Under the pieces are notes generated by a model. It worked only from the letters and a program-made list of their open reading frames with translations. It made no database searches and had not been told where the DNA came from. From Myripristis murdjan (Eukaryota; Chordata; Actinopteri; Holocentriformes; Holocentridae): a stretch of 64,000 nucleotides of DNA. The stretch lies in assembly GCF_902150065.1 (NCBI RefSeq), contig NC_043986.1, positions 9,519,390-9,583,389 of the forward strand. The letters run 5' to 3'. The translations under genes and the position numbers were made by a program. Positions 35,271 to 46,147 of this stretch are shown here, one piece after another. Positions within the stretch are counted from its first letter, which is position 1. Each line of letters begins with the position of its first letter.

Positions 35271-36498
35271 CTGAGAGCGGTGGGCTGCCCCCCGCAACAA
35301 TGGGAGACACATCAATAACTCAGAGGGCAAGTAGTCTGCACGCAGGGTGTTTCCCAAGATAAGCAACAGGTAATTACCACTTCATCCAGAGGTCATCACA
35401 GATCCTATCATGGACTGAAAAATCAATTTGGAGAAGAAAATTAAATTATTGTAGATGTAAACCAAGTGAAAGTGACACACACCACAAGTGAGGATCTTCA
35501 AAGGAGGGGCATAAGCAATTAAGGAGAGATATAAAAGGTTTCAAAAGGCCAAATGCTACACCCCAGTAAAACAATATAACTTAACAGGAAGCCTTTCATT
35601 TTCCCTTCAAAGAAGCCCACTTTACCCTTAAAAACATTTTGGTGCATAGAAACATTTGGATGTAGAAGACTAATTTGCAGTTGCAGACCTTTTTAGTTAT
35701 AGGTTCATCACAGTTAATGTTTGAAATGTTTGAAACAGCAAGAGAAAAGGGATTCATGCATTGAAAAAAAGTTTCACAGGGTGCATAAAGAATTCCCACA
35801 GGCCAGCAGGCAAAACGTGAATTTCACTTTGCACCTGTTGCTTCATAAACTGTGATCGCAATCGTTTTGTGCTCCCTGGAGGCTTCCTGGGATTTCACGT
35901 GTAAGCCGAGGCACGATGCTGTGATGATGTGAAAACACTGTTATCAAAGGCTGCTGCTGCTGACTCGTGACTCACGTGTGAAAACCGTCAGGTCGCCCAC
36001 GCTCCGCACATCAGAGACCCGTGCTGAGGCGCCAAGCGCAACAAATGGACTCAAGCGTTTGCGCATGCGCCCTGCATCCCTCGCTGATCTCTCCCTCTCT
36101 CTCACCTTAAATCATACCTAGTCGTGTCCTATAATAAACAAAGCCTGTAATATGCACATGAATGTATTTATGCACCATGCCTGTAGAGCAAAACACACTC
36201 ACAAATTGGCACGTGTAGATATTCTCATTTTTCAGGCTGTTTTGAAACATCGCCACAAATTTATTCTCAAGTATACGTGAAATTCACTTTTGCATGGTGC
36301 GTGAGTGACAGTGGGAGGTTGCGCACAAAAACACCGCCGTCGGAGGTGTGTTTTCCTGTAAGGCTGGAGAAGCGTGGCGTCTTCAGGGGGGACCAGGAGG
36401 GTCCGGCAGCCTCCCAGCAGACAGGTCTGCAGGATGACTGACAGCCGGGTTATTATGCCATTATGCCATTGTGCCACCGCTCTGGCGATAATCCAGGC

Positions 36499-36530
36499 TT
36501 TCCCACTGACTGGACACTGACTGTGGGAAA
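36499..36530. promoter_or_regulatory. Inverted pair of CSL-like sites
   Basis: TTTCCCAC (36499-36506) and GTGGGAAA (36523-36530) form an 8-bp inverted repeat with a 16-bp spacer. Each half contains the GTGGGAA core of CSL/RBPJ sites. The orientation is opposite to the classical head-to-head paired site of Hes promoters. Confidence 0.5.
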
Positions 36531-37916
36531 ACTCTGCCCGCTCACACTGCCAGCTTACTAATGGGAATGTGGGGCTGACGCACTGAGAAACTGAACCTCA
36601 CTTCTCGGCAAGAAGGAGATCTGTCCAAGCGTGGGGACTGTATGCGCAGGCTGTTAGAAAGAAAGAAAGAAAGAAAGAAAGAAAAGAAAAGACCCGCTTT
36701 CAAAAAAGGATCTCATTAGGACATTAAACTCCCCTAAATTAAATTAACCAGCTTTCCTGATTAAGCACCTAATGAAAATTGATATTAACTGATTGCAGTG
36801 CCTATTTTTATATTGTTTATCCATTACTGCACTTTTAAATTGTCAGTGTCAGTGTTCACCTTGCAGACTTGCTTTTGCTCACTTTTTCAAATAGTGGAGT
36901 TTTTTTTATTGCATGTTGTAAAATATTATATTTGGGTTGTAGTTGTTTGCAGGCACACATATTGTCAGTGTGTGCTGCTGTAACCCAGACAAAGTGTAAC
37001 CATGCAGTGTTTGATCAGGAGCTCTTGGCTCCGTGCCCCCGGGGTCTGCAGGCCCTTTTGTAAATGAACTGTGTCAAGTTAGTGTCAAGTTAATGGCATT
37101 ATGACTGAGCTGGCAGCGTGCCTCCGCGGGCCTCAGTCAGCGGCTGGTCCCAGATGTGAAGCCAGCCTTGTGGGCGCAGTGTGAGTAGTCCTGTCCCCCC
37201 AGTTTCCCACCAGTCCCCAACATCAGGGTAAATGAGCTACAAAAGCCGTGCCGCTCCTCAGTGCTCCGTTGGGAATGTTAATTGATCTTTTGTTGCAGGA
37301 CAAACTGAAACTCTGTGTCCCGGTCCATCTGGGAAAAATCAAGTCAACTGGCCTCACTCATTGGCACAAGAGCCAGGACTGTCTGGCTATGGTTTGTGTT
37401 AATTCTGTACGAAATTTTCTCATTGTTAAATACTTGCTGATAATTTCAGATATTAAATATCGAGTATTTAATCAGATCTAAAAGACATTTTATATCTTGT
37501 TTTTCTTTTGTAGTAATTATTCATGATTATTCTTATTGTGTCACAGGTCATACCTCAGTAAACATAATTTCCTCTTCATTCATGTCTTTAGTTACTTACA
37601 CAGTGCACTGTACTTTCATCATTATTCCCAAGTCGGCCAGTGGCTTCTATATCTGGTTTTATTATCTGTCTCCTCTTGATTTGCATTGTGGGCATGTTTG
37701 TGTGAATCTGTGGCCCCTCAGAAAAGTTTGGGTGCAGTTTTGGGTGCACTGCTGGGGGCCTTTGTCTAACAAGTGTGTGTGAAGACGAGATGCCCGCCCA
37801 TCGACAGACTGAGAGATCTGAGTTCCTGCCATAAAGTCTTTAGCCATCGCTCAGACCTGTGGCAGAGCAGAGCGGCTTCCCGTCAGCCATCTCTCTGTGA
37901 GTGTGGTATCTCCCGT

Positions 37917-37970
37917 TTCCCACACTCTGCGCCTATTCACCGGCCCCTAGACGGGAACAATAGAAGTGTG
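37917..37970 (+). promoter_or_regulatory. Composite CSL + ACAA-GAAGTGTG block 2
   Basis: TTCCCACA at 37917-37924 and ACAATAGAAGTGTG at 37957-37970, 40 bp apart start to start. AACAATAG is a good SOX site. See the related blocks at 30855 and 42347. Confidence 0.5.
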
Positions 37971-40190
37971 TCTTGTTACACATCACATTAGCTACGGTGT
38001 TTGATCTCTTGTTGAAGGGGGGGAGGAGGGGGCAGCCTCAGCCAGACCATCTGGCCTGGCCAACTAGACCCTGAGAAACTCCCAGGCATGGCAGAGTCCC
38101 CACAACTTTGGCAAGGACAAATAGTTGTGAGGGACTTTTGTAACACTCATGATATAATTTAGGCAGTGGACAGCACATCACAGAAATGGGGCTTGGTCAC
38201 ATGCAGTGCTGTTTCTGCTGAGTGTTCTCATATTCCAATATTTTGGACATTTTTTAACTTATGCACCTGCATGAAAACATGAAACTTTAATTATTCCTGT
38301 TGCAGAATACCCCCAATAACTACTAACCACCTTCTGTAGCAGCAAATACAACAAAAAAGCTTTATACATGCACCTAGTTATATCAAAATATTTACTGAAT
38401 GGCATAAAAGTGACCATAAAAAAATATCTCAGGTTGTGGAGTACATTTTCTATCTAAAAAGGTTGACATCATTAGGAATAATCACACTACAAAAGGCAGA
38501 TGCACAGTAAGGGCACGTAAAATAGCAATGCATTTGAAAACACAAATTTATGTTCATAAACTTGTTACTTAATTATGAAACAATGAATGGGAAGCCGGTT
38601 ATGTAAAGAGTCAACGCTGGCATTTGTCAGTAATACTATATAAATGGACATCATGCACATCATTATACTGGTGCTTAGCCTCTGTTTCTGCTCTTTTTGT
38701 CCCCTTTCTTCTTTTATTTCTGGAGTGAGGTGTGACATTGACGAATTAGCAATGCATGGTAAAAAAAAAAAAAATACATGCCAATAAATTGATAAATGGT
38801 GACTTTGCACTTGGAGAAGCGGGAGCCTAAATATTGGAGAAGCCAGACAGAGGCAGTCAGAGAGTGGGCACTTATAATTACCTGACAAACCTGCCAAATT
38901 TAAGTGTTGACCATAATAGGTGTGCATTTTAAGCATTTACCTGACGTCCAACTAAGAAGGTCATAAATGATTAATCTGGCAGCAGTTAAAGGCCTTGCTT
39001 GAGGAATTTTGACTGGTCACAGAGGTGTGATTAGACTTACTGCCTCAATCAAACTTCTCAAAACACCACTGCTGATGGTCCCTTGAGCAAAGAGGTACAG
39101 TGAGGCTACTGAAAGGTAGACAGTGTGGACTGATGTGCTGACAAACTCCCAGGTGTGAGAGTGTGAATGTGTGCAGTGTGTTGTGGAAAGTCCCGCTCTT
39201 CCCTCCTGGGCTGTCTTTGAGAAAGACACAAACACTCCCAGCTCTTACACACTGCTCTGATTACAGCTACATCCTTAAGATGAAACGTAAATGCAGGGAC
39301 TAGACTTTACACAAAACCTGCATCTATCACATCCAGAATATTTTTTTCTGTAACTACCACTGCTGACCTTTGTCCTCTGATATTAATCACTGAAGATTTC
39401 TCAGAAAGCAAGAAACACCAAAATTGTTAGTTTTTTGCAAAACTTCATCTGAAGTTTTCCATTTATTTTTGAAACATTGAAATACTTCTCAATGAAGAAA
39501 TAAAAACAGATTCTTTTTTTTAAAAAAAGATTTACATTGACAACATAAAATTCCTTATGAAAGGTAATCATTTGCAGATGCCATAACATCTAATCTGAGT
39601 GTTACAAGCGAACAACTATCAGCAAGTACAATGCCATCAATAATATTCTTTAACACATAAGCCAATTAATGGTTACATATTTGTCAAATTAAAAGATAAT
39701 CACAATAAGATTTACAGTAAAAATAGATCCATTGGATCCATTTAAGGGATATTGATGATTCATAACACCACGTCGATGCAATGTATCAGTCAGTGATATA
39801 AGATATCAAAACACATAAAGCAAACAGTGTCTCAGACACCAAAAAATTGCAACCCAATATGGGTCATATAACAGACAAAGAATTCAGTAGCATTTGCAAA
39901 ACAAACAGTTTCAGCATCCAATGTTTCCCACAGGAGCAATAAACATGAACACTGAAAAAGTGTGAATATGTATACACATAGTGTATATGTTCAGTATAAC
40001 CTGAATCAACTAATTTCAGTTTTTCCAAAGGAATACAGGCACACCGTGCCCTCTTCTTCACACCGGTGAACACTCAACAAAAGAATCTCTTGCTGATGCA
40101 AAAGACGCAGACTTCTGCCAGTCTTCAACTTGCCGTCCGTGACGTTCACAGACTTGGTTCTGTTTGTGTGGAGCTGAAAATGCCTCCAGT

Positions 40191-40442
40191 CTACCAGGGC
40201 CTCCAGATGAGGCTGCCGGCTGGGCTCACACCCTTGTTGCTGGCAGGGTGGAGCGGTGAGCCGGGAGGGGAAAGGGTGCAGGGGCTGTGGCTGGTCCTGC
40301 TGGATGCCTGCAGGCTGTGGAAGTGGCTGAGCAGCCGGCCATGACTCTGCGTGTGGACTTCACACTGGGAGAGGAAGCTGATGGCCTCTTGCACGCAGCG
40401 GGAGTAACCATCATTGGCTGTCATGAGGCCGGAGGAGCTGGC

Positions 40443-40473
<31 letters not shown>

Positions 40474-40807
40474 CTTCTCAGATAGGATACGGCCATCTCC
40501 AGGATGTCTGCCTTCTCCTGCTTGGAGTCGGGCTGCTGCCTGAGGAACTCGGGGCCCAGCAGGGACTTCAGCTGCTCGATACTGGTGTTGATGCGATCTC
40601 GGCGTAGTTTCTCCACCATTGGCTTTCTCAGCTGGACAAGGAAAGAGAAGAAAAAGATTTAGTCAACATGAAGGTAATATACATTTTTTTTATATCATTC
40701 AAACACATGCAAAAACCAGCTGTGACTGCAGAGATAATGCTTACCTTATGAATAGGAGTCAAGTGTTCCTTAGAGTAGCTCATTTGTCCAAAAACAGTGG
40801 GTGCCAT
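40191..40807 (-). CDS. Third Her/Hes5-type bHLH-WRPW repressor
   Basis: Exon 1 is 40745-40807 (ATG at 40807), exon 2 is 40191-40631; 167 aa. The leader MAPTVFGQMSYSKEHLTPIH is followed by the bHLH (LRKPMVEKLRRDRINTSIEQ, EKADILEMAVSYL), a nine-Gln run, the Orange segment (YSRCVQEAISFLSQCEVHTQ) and the Groucho-binding WRPW end. It has a fuller Orange domain than the inverted pair and is a distinct paralogue, in the Hes5/her2/her12-like range; I do not assign a symbol. It shares with the pair the intron just ahead of the bHLH. Its promoter has TATAAATA and a CSL-type site. Known relatives repress proneural genes downstream of Notch. The 3' UTR extends left, with an AATAAA candidate near 39460. 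Confidence 0.9.
40444..40471 (-). repeat. (CAG)9 coding repeat in the third her gene
   Basis: Nine Gln codons sit between helix 2 of the bHLH and the Orange domain. The tract is nearly pure CAG on the minus strand. Confidence 0.9.
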
Positions 40808-40980
40808 AGCTGTGGAGCCTGTGCGTTCCTGTCCTGCTCGGTTGATAGTCTCAGTGAAGAGCCAGTCGGATCTGTGCTGCCCTCTCCTCTGCCTCGGCCC
40901 TGTATTTATACTCCAAAATCTCCATATGAATGTGTGGGTCTTGGGCTTGTTGGAGTTTCTCACAGTCCCCAGCCAATGGG
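40808..40980 (-). promoter_or_regulatory. Promoter of the third her gene
   Basis: On the minus strand TATAAATA lies at 40910-40903 and TGTGAGAA (CSL variant, YGTGRGAA) at 40964-40957. A plus-strand CCAAT lies at 40973-40977. No SOX-POU composite like that of the inverted pair was found. Confidence 0.6.
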
Positions 40981-41126
40981 AGCGCTGGGAAGGGCTTTGA
41001 GGAACGCAGGGCTGCCACATGCTCAATGAAGTGTTTATTGCCGTGGGGACAATGAGTGTGTCTCCGGGGAGCAGGTGGAGGAATAGACTGCAAGAGAAAG
41101 AGACTAAAGGGGTGGTGGGTGTGTGC

Positions 41127-41162
<36 letters not shown>

Positions 41163-42213
41163 GGGGGAGGTGTAGCTGGGAGACTGACCCAGTGCTTCTG
41201 TTGATATGGGAAAGTGGTGACCCCAAAGGGAAGCACGCCGCTGTCTCATGTCATCCCCAGCAGAATGTAATTGAGCACAAAGTGATTCAGCCACCGGGCA
41301 CACGTGGGAGCTGCAGAAGGCCAGCCATCAGAAAAGACCAACACGCAGCGACTTCCACCGGCTTGACACGGCCGTCTGTCTCCTGGAGTTACGCAACACC
41401 GAGACATCTTGGCGCTGCATGGGATATGAGCCTCCCAAAAAAGTTTTAAAGCTAAATAAAACATCTTTAGGGAATAAGAATGTGCGGCTGTGTTTTTTTA
41501 ATTTGTTTGCCAGAGCCTGATGAGGATCTCTGTGTGAGAGTGAAACATTGCCAAATTACAATTTACTGGCAGCTAGGCTTGAGTAAATCCAGGTGTAGAG
41601 TGTAAAAGAGTGTTAAAAGAGTAAAAATTGTCCACACCCATCAGAGTTAATCTGACACTGTGAGATAGGTTTCAACAGCCGTTCCAAAGCCATATCAGCG
41701 ATAAAAACAGACAAGCAATCTTGTAAAATTTTCAGCCTGTCAGCGTTAGTTGAATCGCAGTATTTAAAGCCACATGAAACAACATTTTGAGAGCGTCTTG
41801 CTTCCTTAAGTCGATGTTCCTGTTGAAACAGGTTGTTGGACAGGACGTGACACAGAGCAGCATCATGTAAGTGTCCTCAGTGAGAGACCCAAGTCAGTTT
41901 GATTATATAAAAATGTGTTGTTTTTATTAAGATACACTGTTTTTCAGGATGGAGAAGTATTGGGATTTTGATTTAAAACATACCAAAAAAATTTAACTGT
42001 ACTAAGTTGCTTGACATTTGCTGTTAAATAGCTGAATATTCTGTCAAGGAAAGTTAGTTAACAAGTTGAAGAAGTCATTTAGGAGCAAACGATATATTTC
42101 CATCCTAACAGTTTCCTCCAGCCCACACTCCCAGCACATGCTCACACATCAGGCAACCCCCCCCCCCTCAGAGACAGCCACACTCTCCTTCACTTTCTCT
42201 TCCTCTCTCTCTC

Positions 42214-42251
<38 letters not shown>

Positions 42252-42346
42252 CCCACAGCTGGCTGCCCTGCCTGCCGCTGGCCACGTCTCAGTCACACGC
42301 TCCCTTCCTGCCTCGGTGGAACGTGGGAGCCGCCGCGGTCCCAGGC

Positions 42347-42399
42347 TTCCCACACTTCAGTGTTAATGACACTGAGGCCGGCCGCACAAAGGAAGTGTG
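42347..42399 (+). promoter_or_regulatory. Composite CSL + ACAA-GAAGTGTG block 3
   Basis: TTCCCACA at 42347-42354 and ACAAAGGAAGTGTG at 42386-42399, 39 bp apart start to start. CGTGGGAG at 42322-42329 is a near-CSL site just upstream. It lies between two divergent genes, about 1.5 kb from each. Confidence 0.5.
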
Positions 42400-42865
42400 C
42401 CCCGTCGAACAAAGATTGAGTGACCAACGGCCCTCCCACCCCCCCCTCCACCCAGGAGCACAGAGCAGTCAACAGGGCTCCCAGGCACACCATCTGGACC
42501 GGCCGTGCTCTATTGTCAGCCAATCAGCCATGGGAGATGCTCACCGTGAGAATTGGGGAGGCTGAAATAGAGACAGAAAGTAAAATAATAAGAACAGAAA
42601 GAGAGAGAGAGAGAGAGGGAGGGAGGGAGAGAGTGGATGTGTGTGAGAGAGAGTGTGTTTGCCTGTGTGTATGTGAGTGTGGAGGGTGGGGGTGTTGAAA
42701 GTTAGTTGGGAAACTTTGTGGACACTGTCATGACTTTGTTATCTGAGTTTGTCAAAGTCCGTGTGAAGCAAATTAAAATTACAAGGTGTGCCTAAGATGA
42801 GATCAAACTTTACTCGTTTAGTCTCGGGGAAATTAGGCCACTGACGCAGCAAAAGTAACAGGATT

Positions 42866-42903
<38 letters not shown>

Positions 42904-43775
42904 AAGATAATAAAACGAAATTTCTGCACAATAAAAGATAAATAATCAGGAGGTTATTTAAATGTTTGCAGCAAACAATTTCATCTGTGCAAGCCTGCAG
43001 GAGTGAGCAGAATATGGGATGTTCACATGTATGGATTTAGTCACAGATGCACACTGGTGTTGCTGACACTCACTTGCTTTCTTACATAAACCAGAGTGCA
43101 AATTTTTTTCTTTATTTCTCCTTTAATAGCACCCTTCCACTCAGCACTAAAACAATTATGACTGTGATGATTTTGCATATTGGCAATCTTTATCGGGTGC
43201 CGAATTTAATATGAGCCCTAGAGGAAAAAAAAAAATAATTAGGCTTATAGTAGTCTAGTAGTATAGTCTTAGAAATCTTTGTGTGTATGTATGTGTGTGT
43301 AAATACCATTTGTTTCCAATGCCAATCAAATTGCTCCCAGAATTTTCTTTAATTATGTGTAATTTTCTTGACACTAGTGGGCTTTTTTCAACATATTTAA
43401 AATTCCAAATGAAAAGGAAAGAAGTTTTTATACTTTTTATAAGATTTTAATAGTGAACACGAGACTAGATGACGGAACGGCTCAGTCCCATGCTCGTGAT
43501 CTTCAGCTTTAACATCTTCGCCCACCTTTGTGTTAATTGAAGGTGTTTCTCCGTCATGTAATTTGCGTCCAGGCAGATGTTTCCCTCCATGTTCCCACCA
43601 CATATCACCCCTCGCTGAGACAACAACAAGGATATTTCCTCTGTCGTGGCACATCAGCTGAGTGACAGGAGGGCAGTGAGGGGCCCCTCCCACCTGTTTG
43701 TTTGCATTGAGGGGCCATTGTAGCCCATTAATTCAAGTAATTCATACACATCCTATTGTCATAGTGGCGCTTTGT

Positions 43776-43923
43776 GATTGGTCAAATACTGTGAGAACCG
43801 GCATCGCATTAAATCGCTGGGAGAGTTGCTATAAGTAGAAGGAGGGCTCAGTGAGTGAAATCATAACCCTGAATGCCTCCTATATGTCCCACACAGAGCT
43901 GAAGGAGTGGACACAGAACAACC
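43776..43923 (+). promoter_or_regulatory. Promoter of the small 86-aa gene: CCAAT, CSL, TATA
   Basis: ATTGG (inverted CCAAT) near 43777-43781, TGTGAGAA (CSL-type) at 43790-43797 and TATAAGT at 43830-43836, followed by the ATG at 43924. The order resembles the her promoters. Further upstream TTTGCATTG and CCATTGT (about 43700-43720) are POU- and SOX-like. Confidence 0.55.
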
Positions 43924-44771
43924 ATGAGGGACCAGCAGACAAGGTAACAGCAAATGAAAAAAAAAAACCCACTGTATAGATTATTTTACTTTTTCCTCTA
44001 TCATAATTCTTGGGTGTCTGGATTATTTTGGTAAAGGTAATCTCAGGTCACAGTGGCTTTGACCCTTGCACTCCTTTCAAATCTCTGCGTTAACAAGACA
44101 TTTACTCTCATATTCAGCCTTTAAAACAAGTGACAAAATCTGTCAGTAAAATGAGATAATCCCACTTGGTTCCAAAGGCGTTTTGCTTGTTTCGGGATTT
44201 TGTTTTTTCTGGGAACAAGTATGAATATGTTGAAACAGGGCAAAAAAAAAAAGGCCGATCAGCCCACTAGGATCAAGAAAATGACACTTGATTCAAGAAA
44301 ATTCTGGAGACAAGTTGATTAGCATTGGAAACAAGGGGGATTATCTCATCCCAATCAGATTTTAACACTGAAGGTGAGATGAAATGACTTGTTGAGATGG
44401 AGATTTTTGCAGTTTTGTTGCTCATAATGTGAAGGACATAGTGGCACGTGGTTTATTTTTACATTCTCAGAGTTAAAGTAATACTGATGATTAGCCTCTA
44501 ATCTGATGTTGACCTTCCTCTTGCCCTCAGCATGTGTAAGATGATGACTCTGGAGAGGAAGTGCACTGACGGAGCAGCGAGGCTCCGTACGGCCCTGGAG
44601 AGCCAGCTGAGCACCGGGCTCTCCAGCTCGGACGTCTGGGACAAGACCGTGTCCTTCTTTGCGGTGAAAAAGGCCTTTCTCTTCCACAACGGCTACACCA
44701 AGTCATCCAGAGAGGCCATCCGCCTGTTCCCATCTGCTGCTGAAGACGTGGCTCCGCTCTGCTGCCAGTAG
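43924..44771 (+). CDS. Unrecognised two-exon small protein, 86 aa
   Basis: Exon 1 is 43924-43943 (ATG AGG GAC...; donor GTAACA) and exon 2 is 44531-44771 (acceptor CCCTCAG; stop TAG). The phase agrees across the intron. The protein begins MRDQQTSMCKMMTLERKCTD and contains SSDVWDKTVSFFAVKKAFLF and GYTKSSREAIRLFPSAAEDV, ending PLCCQ. It is basic with amphipathic stretches. There is no signal peptide, no membrane helix and no WRPW. I do not recognise the family. Coding status is supported by the good splice sites, GC-rich codon use unlike the AT-rich flanks, and a CCAAT-CSL-TATA promoter like the neighbouring her genes. A start at the internal Met of exon 2 is possible. By location it may be a Notch-responsive gene; that is inference. 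Confidence 0.6.
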
Positions 44772-44944
44772 AGACTCGACACACACACACTCCTAGATGG
44801 GATACGTGTGACATTTGAGACTGTGCGTGAACAACTGAGCCCATTTCTGCAAGCTTTGATGCACTGAACATACGGCACAATTTCAAGTTGTGCTTTCATG
44901 TAGAAAAGTTAATTTTCAGAAGAAGAAATGCACTCAGTGGCCAC

Positions 44945-45370
44945 TTTATTAGGTCCACCTGCACAATCTAATGCCAGAAGTTTACTTTCATGATGCCTAT
45001 AATGCTCAGGTTTTCTTTTTGTCACAGTAATAGAGGTGTTCATTCAATTCGGTGTTTGGCATTGAGCTCATAGTTAGTTGGTGCTGTTGTACTGGACTGC
45101 ATTTTATTGAGAGGTGTTTCCAATATTCTGTCCTCCTCATTGTATATAAATAGGGAGGACAAAAAATGAGAAACCCCTCTCAGTATAATGTAGTCCAGTA
45201 CAAGACCTCTGCAAACTACAACCTCAATAATAAACATAGAATTAAATTTACACATTCTCCATAATGTCCACAAAAACTGAACATTATAAACATTGTTAAA
45301 AGGTAGAATTTATAGCAGAGCTGTTGCACTGAACTGTATTAGATTAGACAGGTAGACCTGATAATTTTAT
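44945..45370. mobile_element. Foldback (MITE-like) element with long inverted arms
   Basis: The left arm starts GGCCACTTTATTAGGTCCAC and the right arm ends CAGGTAGACCTGATAA. Matching inner stretches are TACTGGACTGCATTTTATTG against TATAATGTAGTCCAGTAC, and CTGTCCTCC against GGGAGGAC, around a centre near 45146-45160 (TGTATATAAATA). No coding capacity. The CACTTTATTAGGT start is very common in fish and other vertebrate repeats. A shorter relative lies at 21757-22010. Confidence 0.7.
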
Positions 45371-46095
45371 TTTTTTTGTCAAAAGCTATTTTTATATTTG
45401 TCTATAGGCTACTTTTCTACTCTAGGACCAAGTACACTGTGATTTTATTTGGTCCACAAATGGGAATCAGTATGAGCATTGTGTGCCTTGAGATAAGCCA
45501 TAGTTCTCCTTGAAGGTGGTCATTTGAAAGATGACTGAATCAAGGTTTTGTAAAATTAAAAGCCATATTCCTTTGTATAAAAGGGAAATGTTTATGCCAG
45601 TGCATACTGTATGTATAGTAAATGTTTCTAAGATGTTATGAGTGATATCATTTTAATTGCCATGTATGAAATGAGACAAACGTGCAACACGTTTTCATAT
45701 GCAAATCACAAAATAAATTGATAATAATGCTGTATATGACTTTTTCTCCATTATTCTCTGTGTCAGTGTTGAAAATGATTCAGTCCCAATGGGAAATAAA
45801 CACTATCAGCCAAATCCAAGTTAGATTCAACTGTAGACAGAAAGTTTGCCTCCTTCAGGTAACCAGAGATTTGTTTAGATGGTAATTTCTCTACCGATAC
45901 TCAGTTGGGTCGCTTATGCTTCTAGTGAATTTTTTTAGTGAGTTTCAGACTTTCTGGTTAATGGCTGCAAAAATCTGTTTCCTTGCTGACTGCATTTCAT
46001 TTTCATAGGGCAGTTTGAGGTTTACAATTTCTTTCAGACTCCTTCAGGAGGAAGGGGATGACACCAACTGCAATGTCATAGTATTTTAATAAGTA

Positions 46096-46109
46096 ACGCC
46101 CTCTAGTGG
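46096..46109 (-). promoter_or_regulatory. CTCF-like motif
   Basis: On the minus strand it reads CCACTAGAGGGCGT, which fits the CTCF core CCASYAGRKGGCR. It lies between the her block and ubr4. A weaker relative, CCACTAGAGGGTAA, is in a T1R intron near 26799-26812. Confidence 0.5.
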
Positions 46110-46147
46110 TTTCTGTAAAGCCACACATTTGAGGGATTTTAAAGTTT

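Larger units (their letters stand above)
32000..35345. repeat. Inverted duplication (palindrome) carrying the her pair
   Basis: Left arm about 32000-32858, right arm about 34484-35340 in reverse complement, separated by about 1.6 kb. Homology covers promoter, exon 1, intron, exon 2 and the proximal 3' UTR (to GAAATATACATTTCC). Coding differences are few (for example RISD to RIPD; LCSTV to VCSSV). Outside the arms similarity fades. Confidence 0.9.
35345..40190. other. Intergenic region, her pair to third her gene
   Basis: About 4.8 kb with no recognisable coding sequence. It contains a (GAAA)n tract at 36656-36685, a pair of CSL-like sites in tail-to-tail orientation (36499-36530), composite block 2 (37917-37970), and near 39460 an AATAAA signal on the minus strand that could end the third her transcript. 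Confidence 0.6.
40808..43923. other. Intergenic region, third her gene to small gene
   Basis: Besides the two flanking promoters it holds a (TG)n tract at 41129-41159, a (CA)n tract at 42217-42249, composite block 3 at 42347-42399, a GA-rich tract at 42598-42635 and an A-run of about 31 bp ending at 42900. The long frames here are made by CA/TG repeats. No other gene was recognised. Confidence 0.6.

Noticed and set aside
41049-41060. ACAATGAGTGTG as a fourth copy of the CSL-SOX module
   Set aside because: It lacks the exact GAAGTGTG and lies 92 bp from the nearest CSL-like site, outside the 39-45 bp spacing of the other three.
40628-41303. Long minus-strand frames (202 and 150 codons) upstream of the third her gene
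   Set aside because: They run through a (CA)n tract giving THTHTH and overlap the first her exon and promoter; no domain content.
42066-42698. Overlapping frames through CA and GA repeats
   Set aside because: Low-complexity products (HTHTHT, ERERER); the segment is better read as regulatory DNA.
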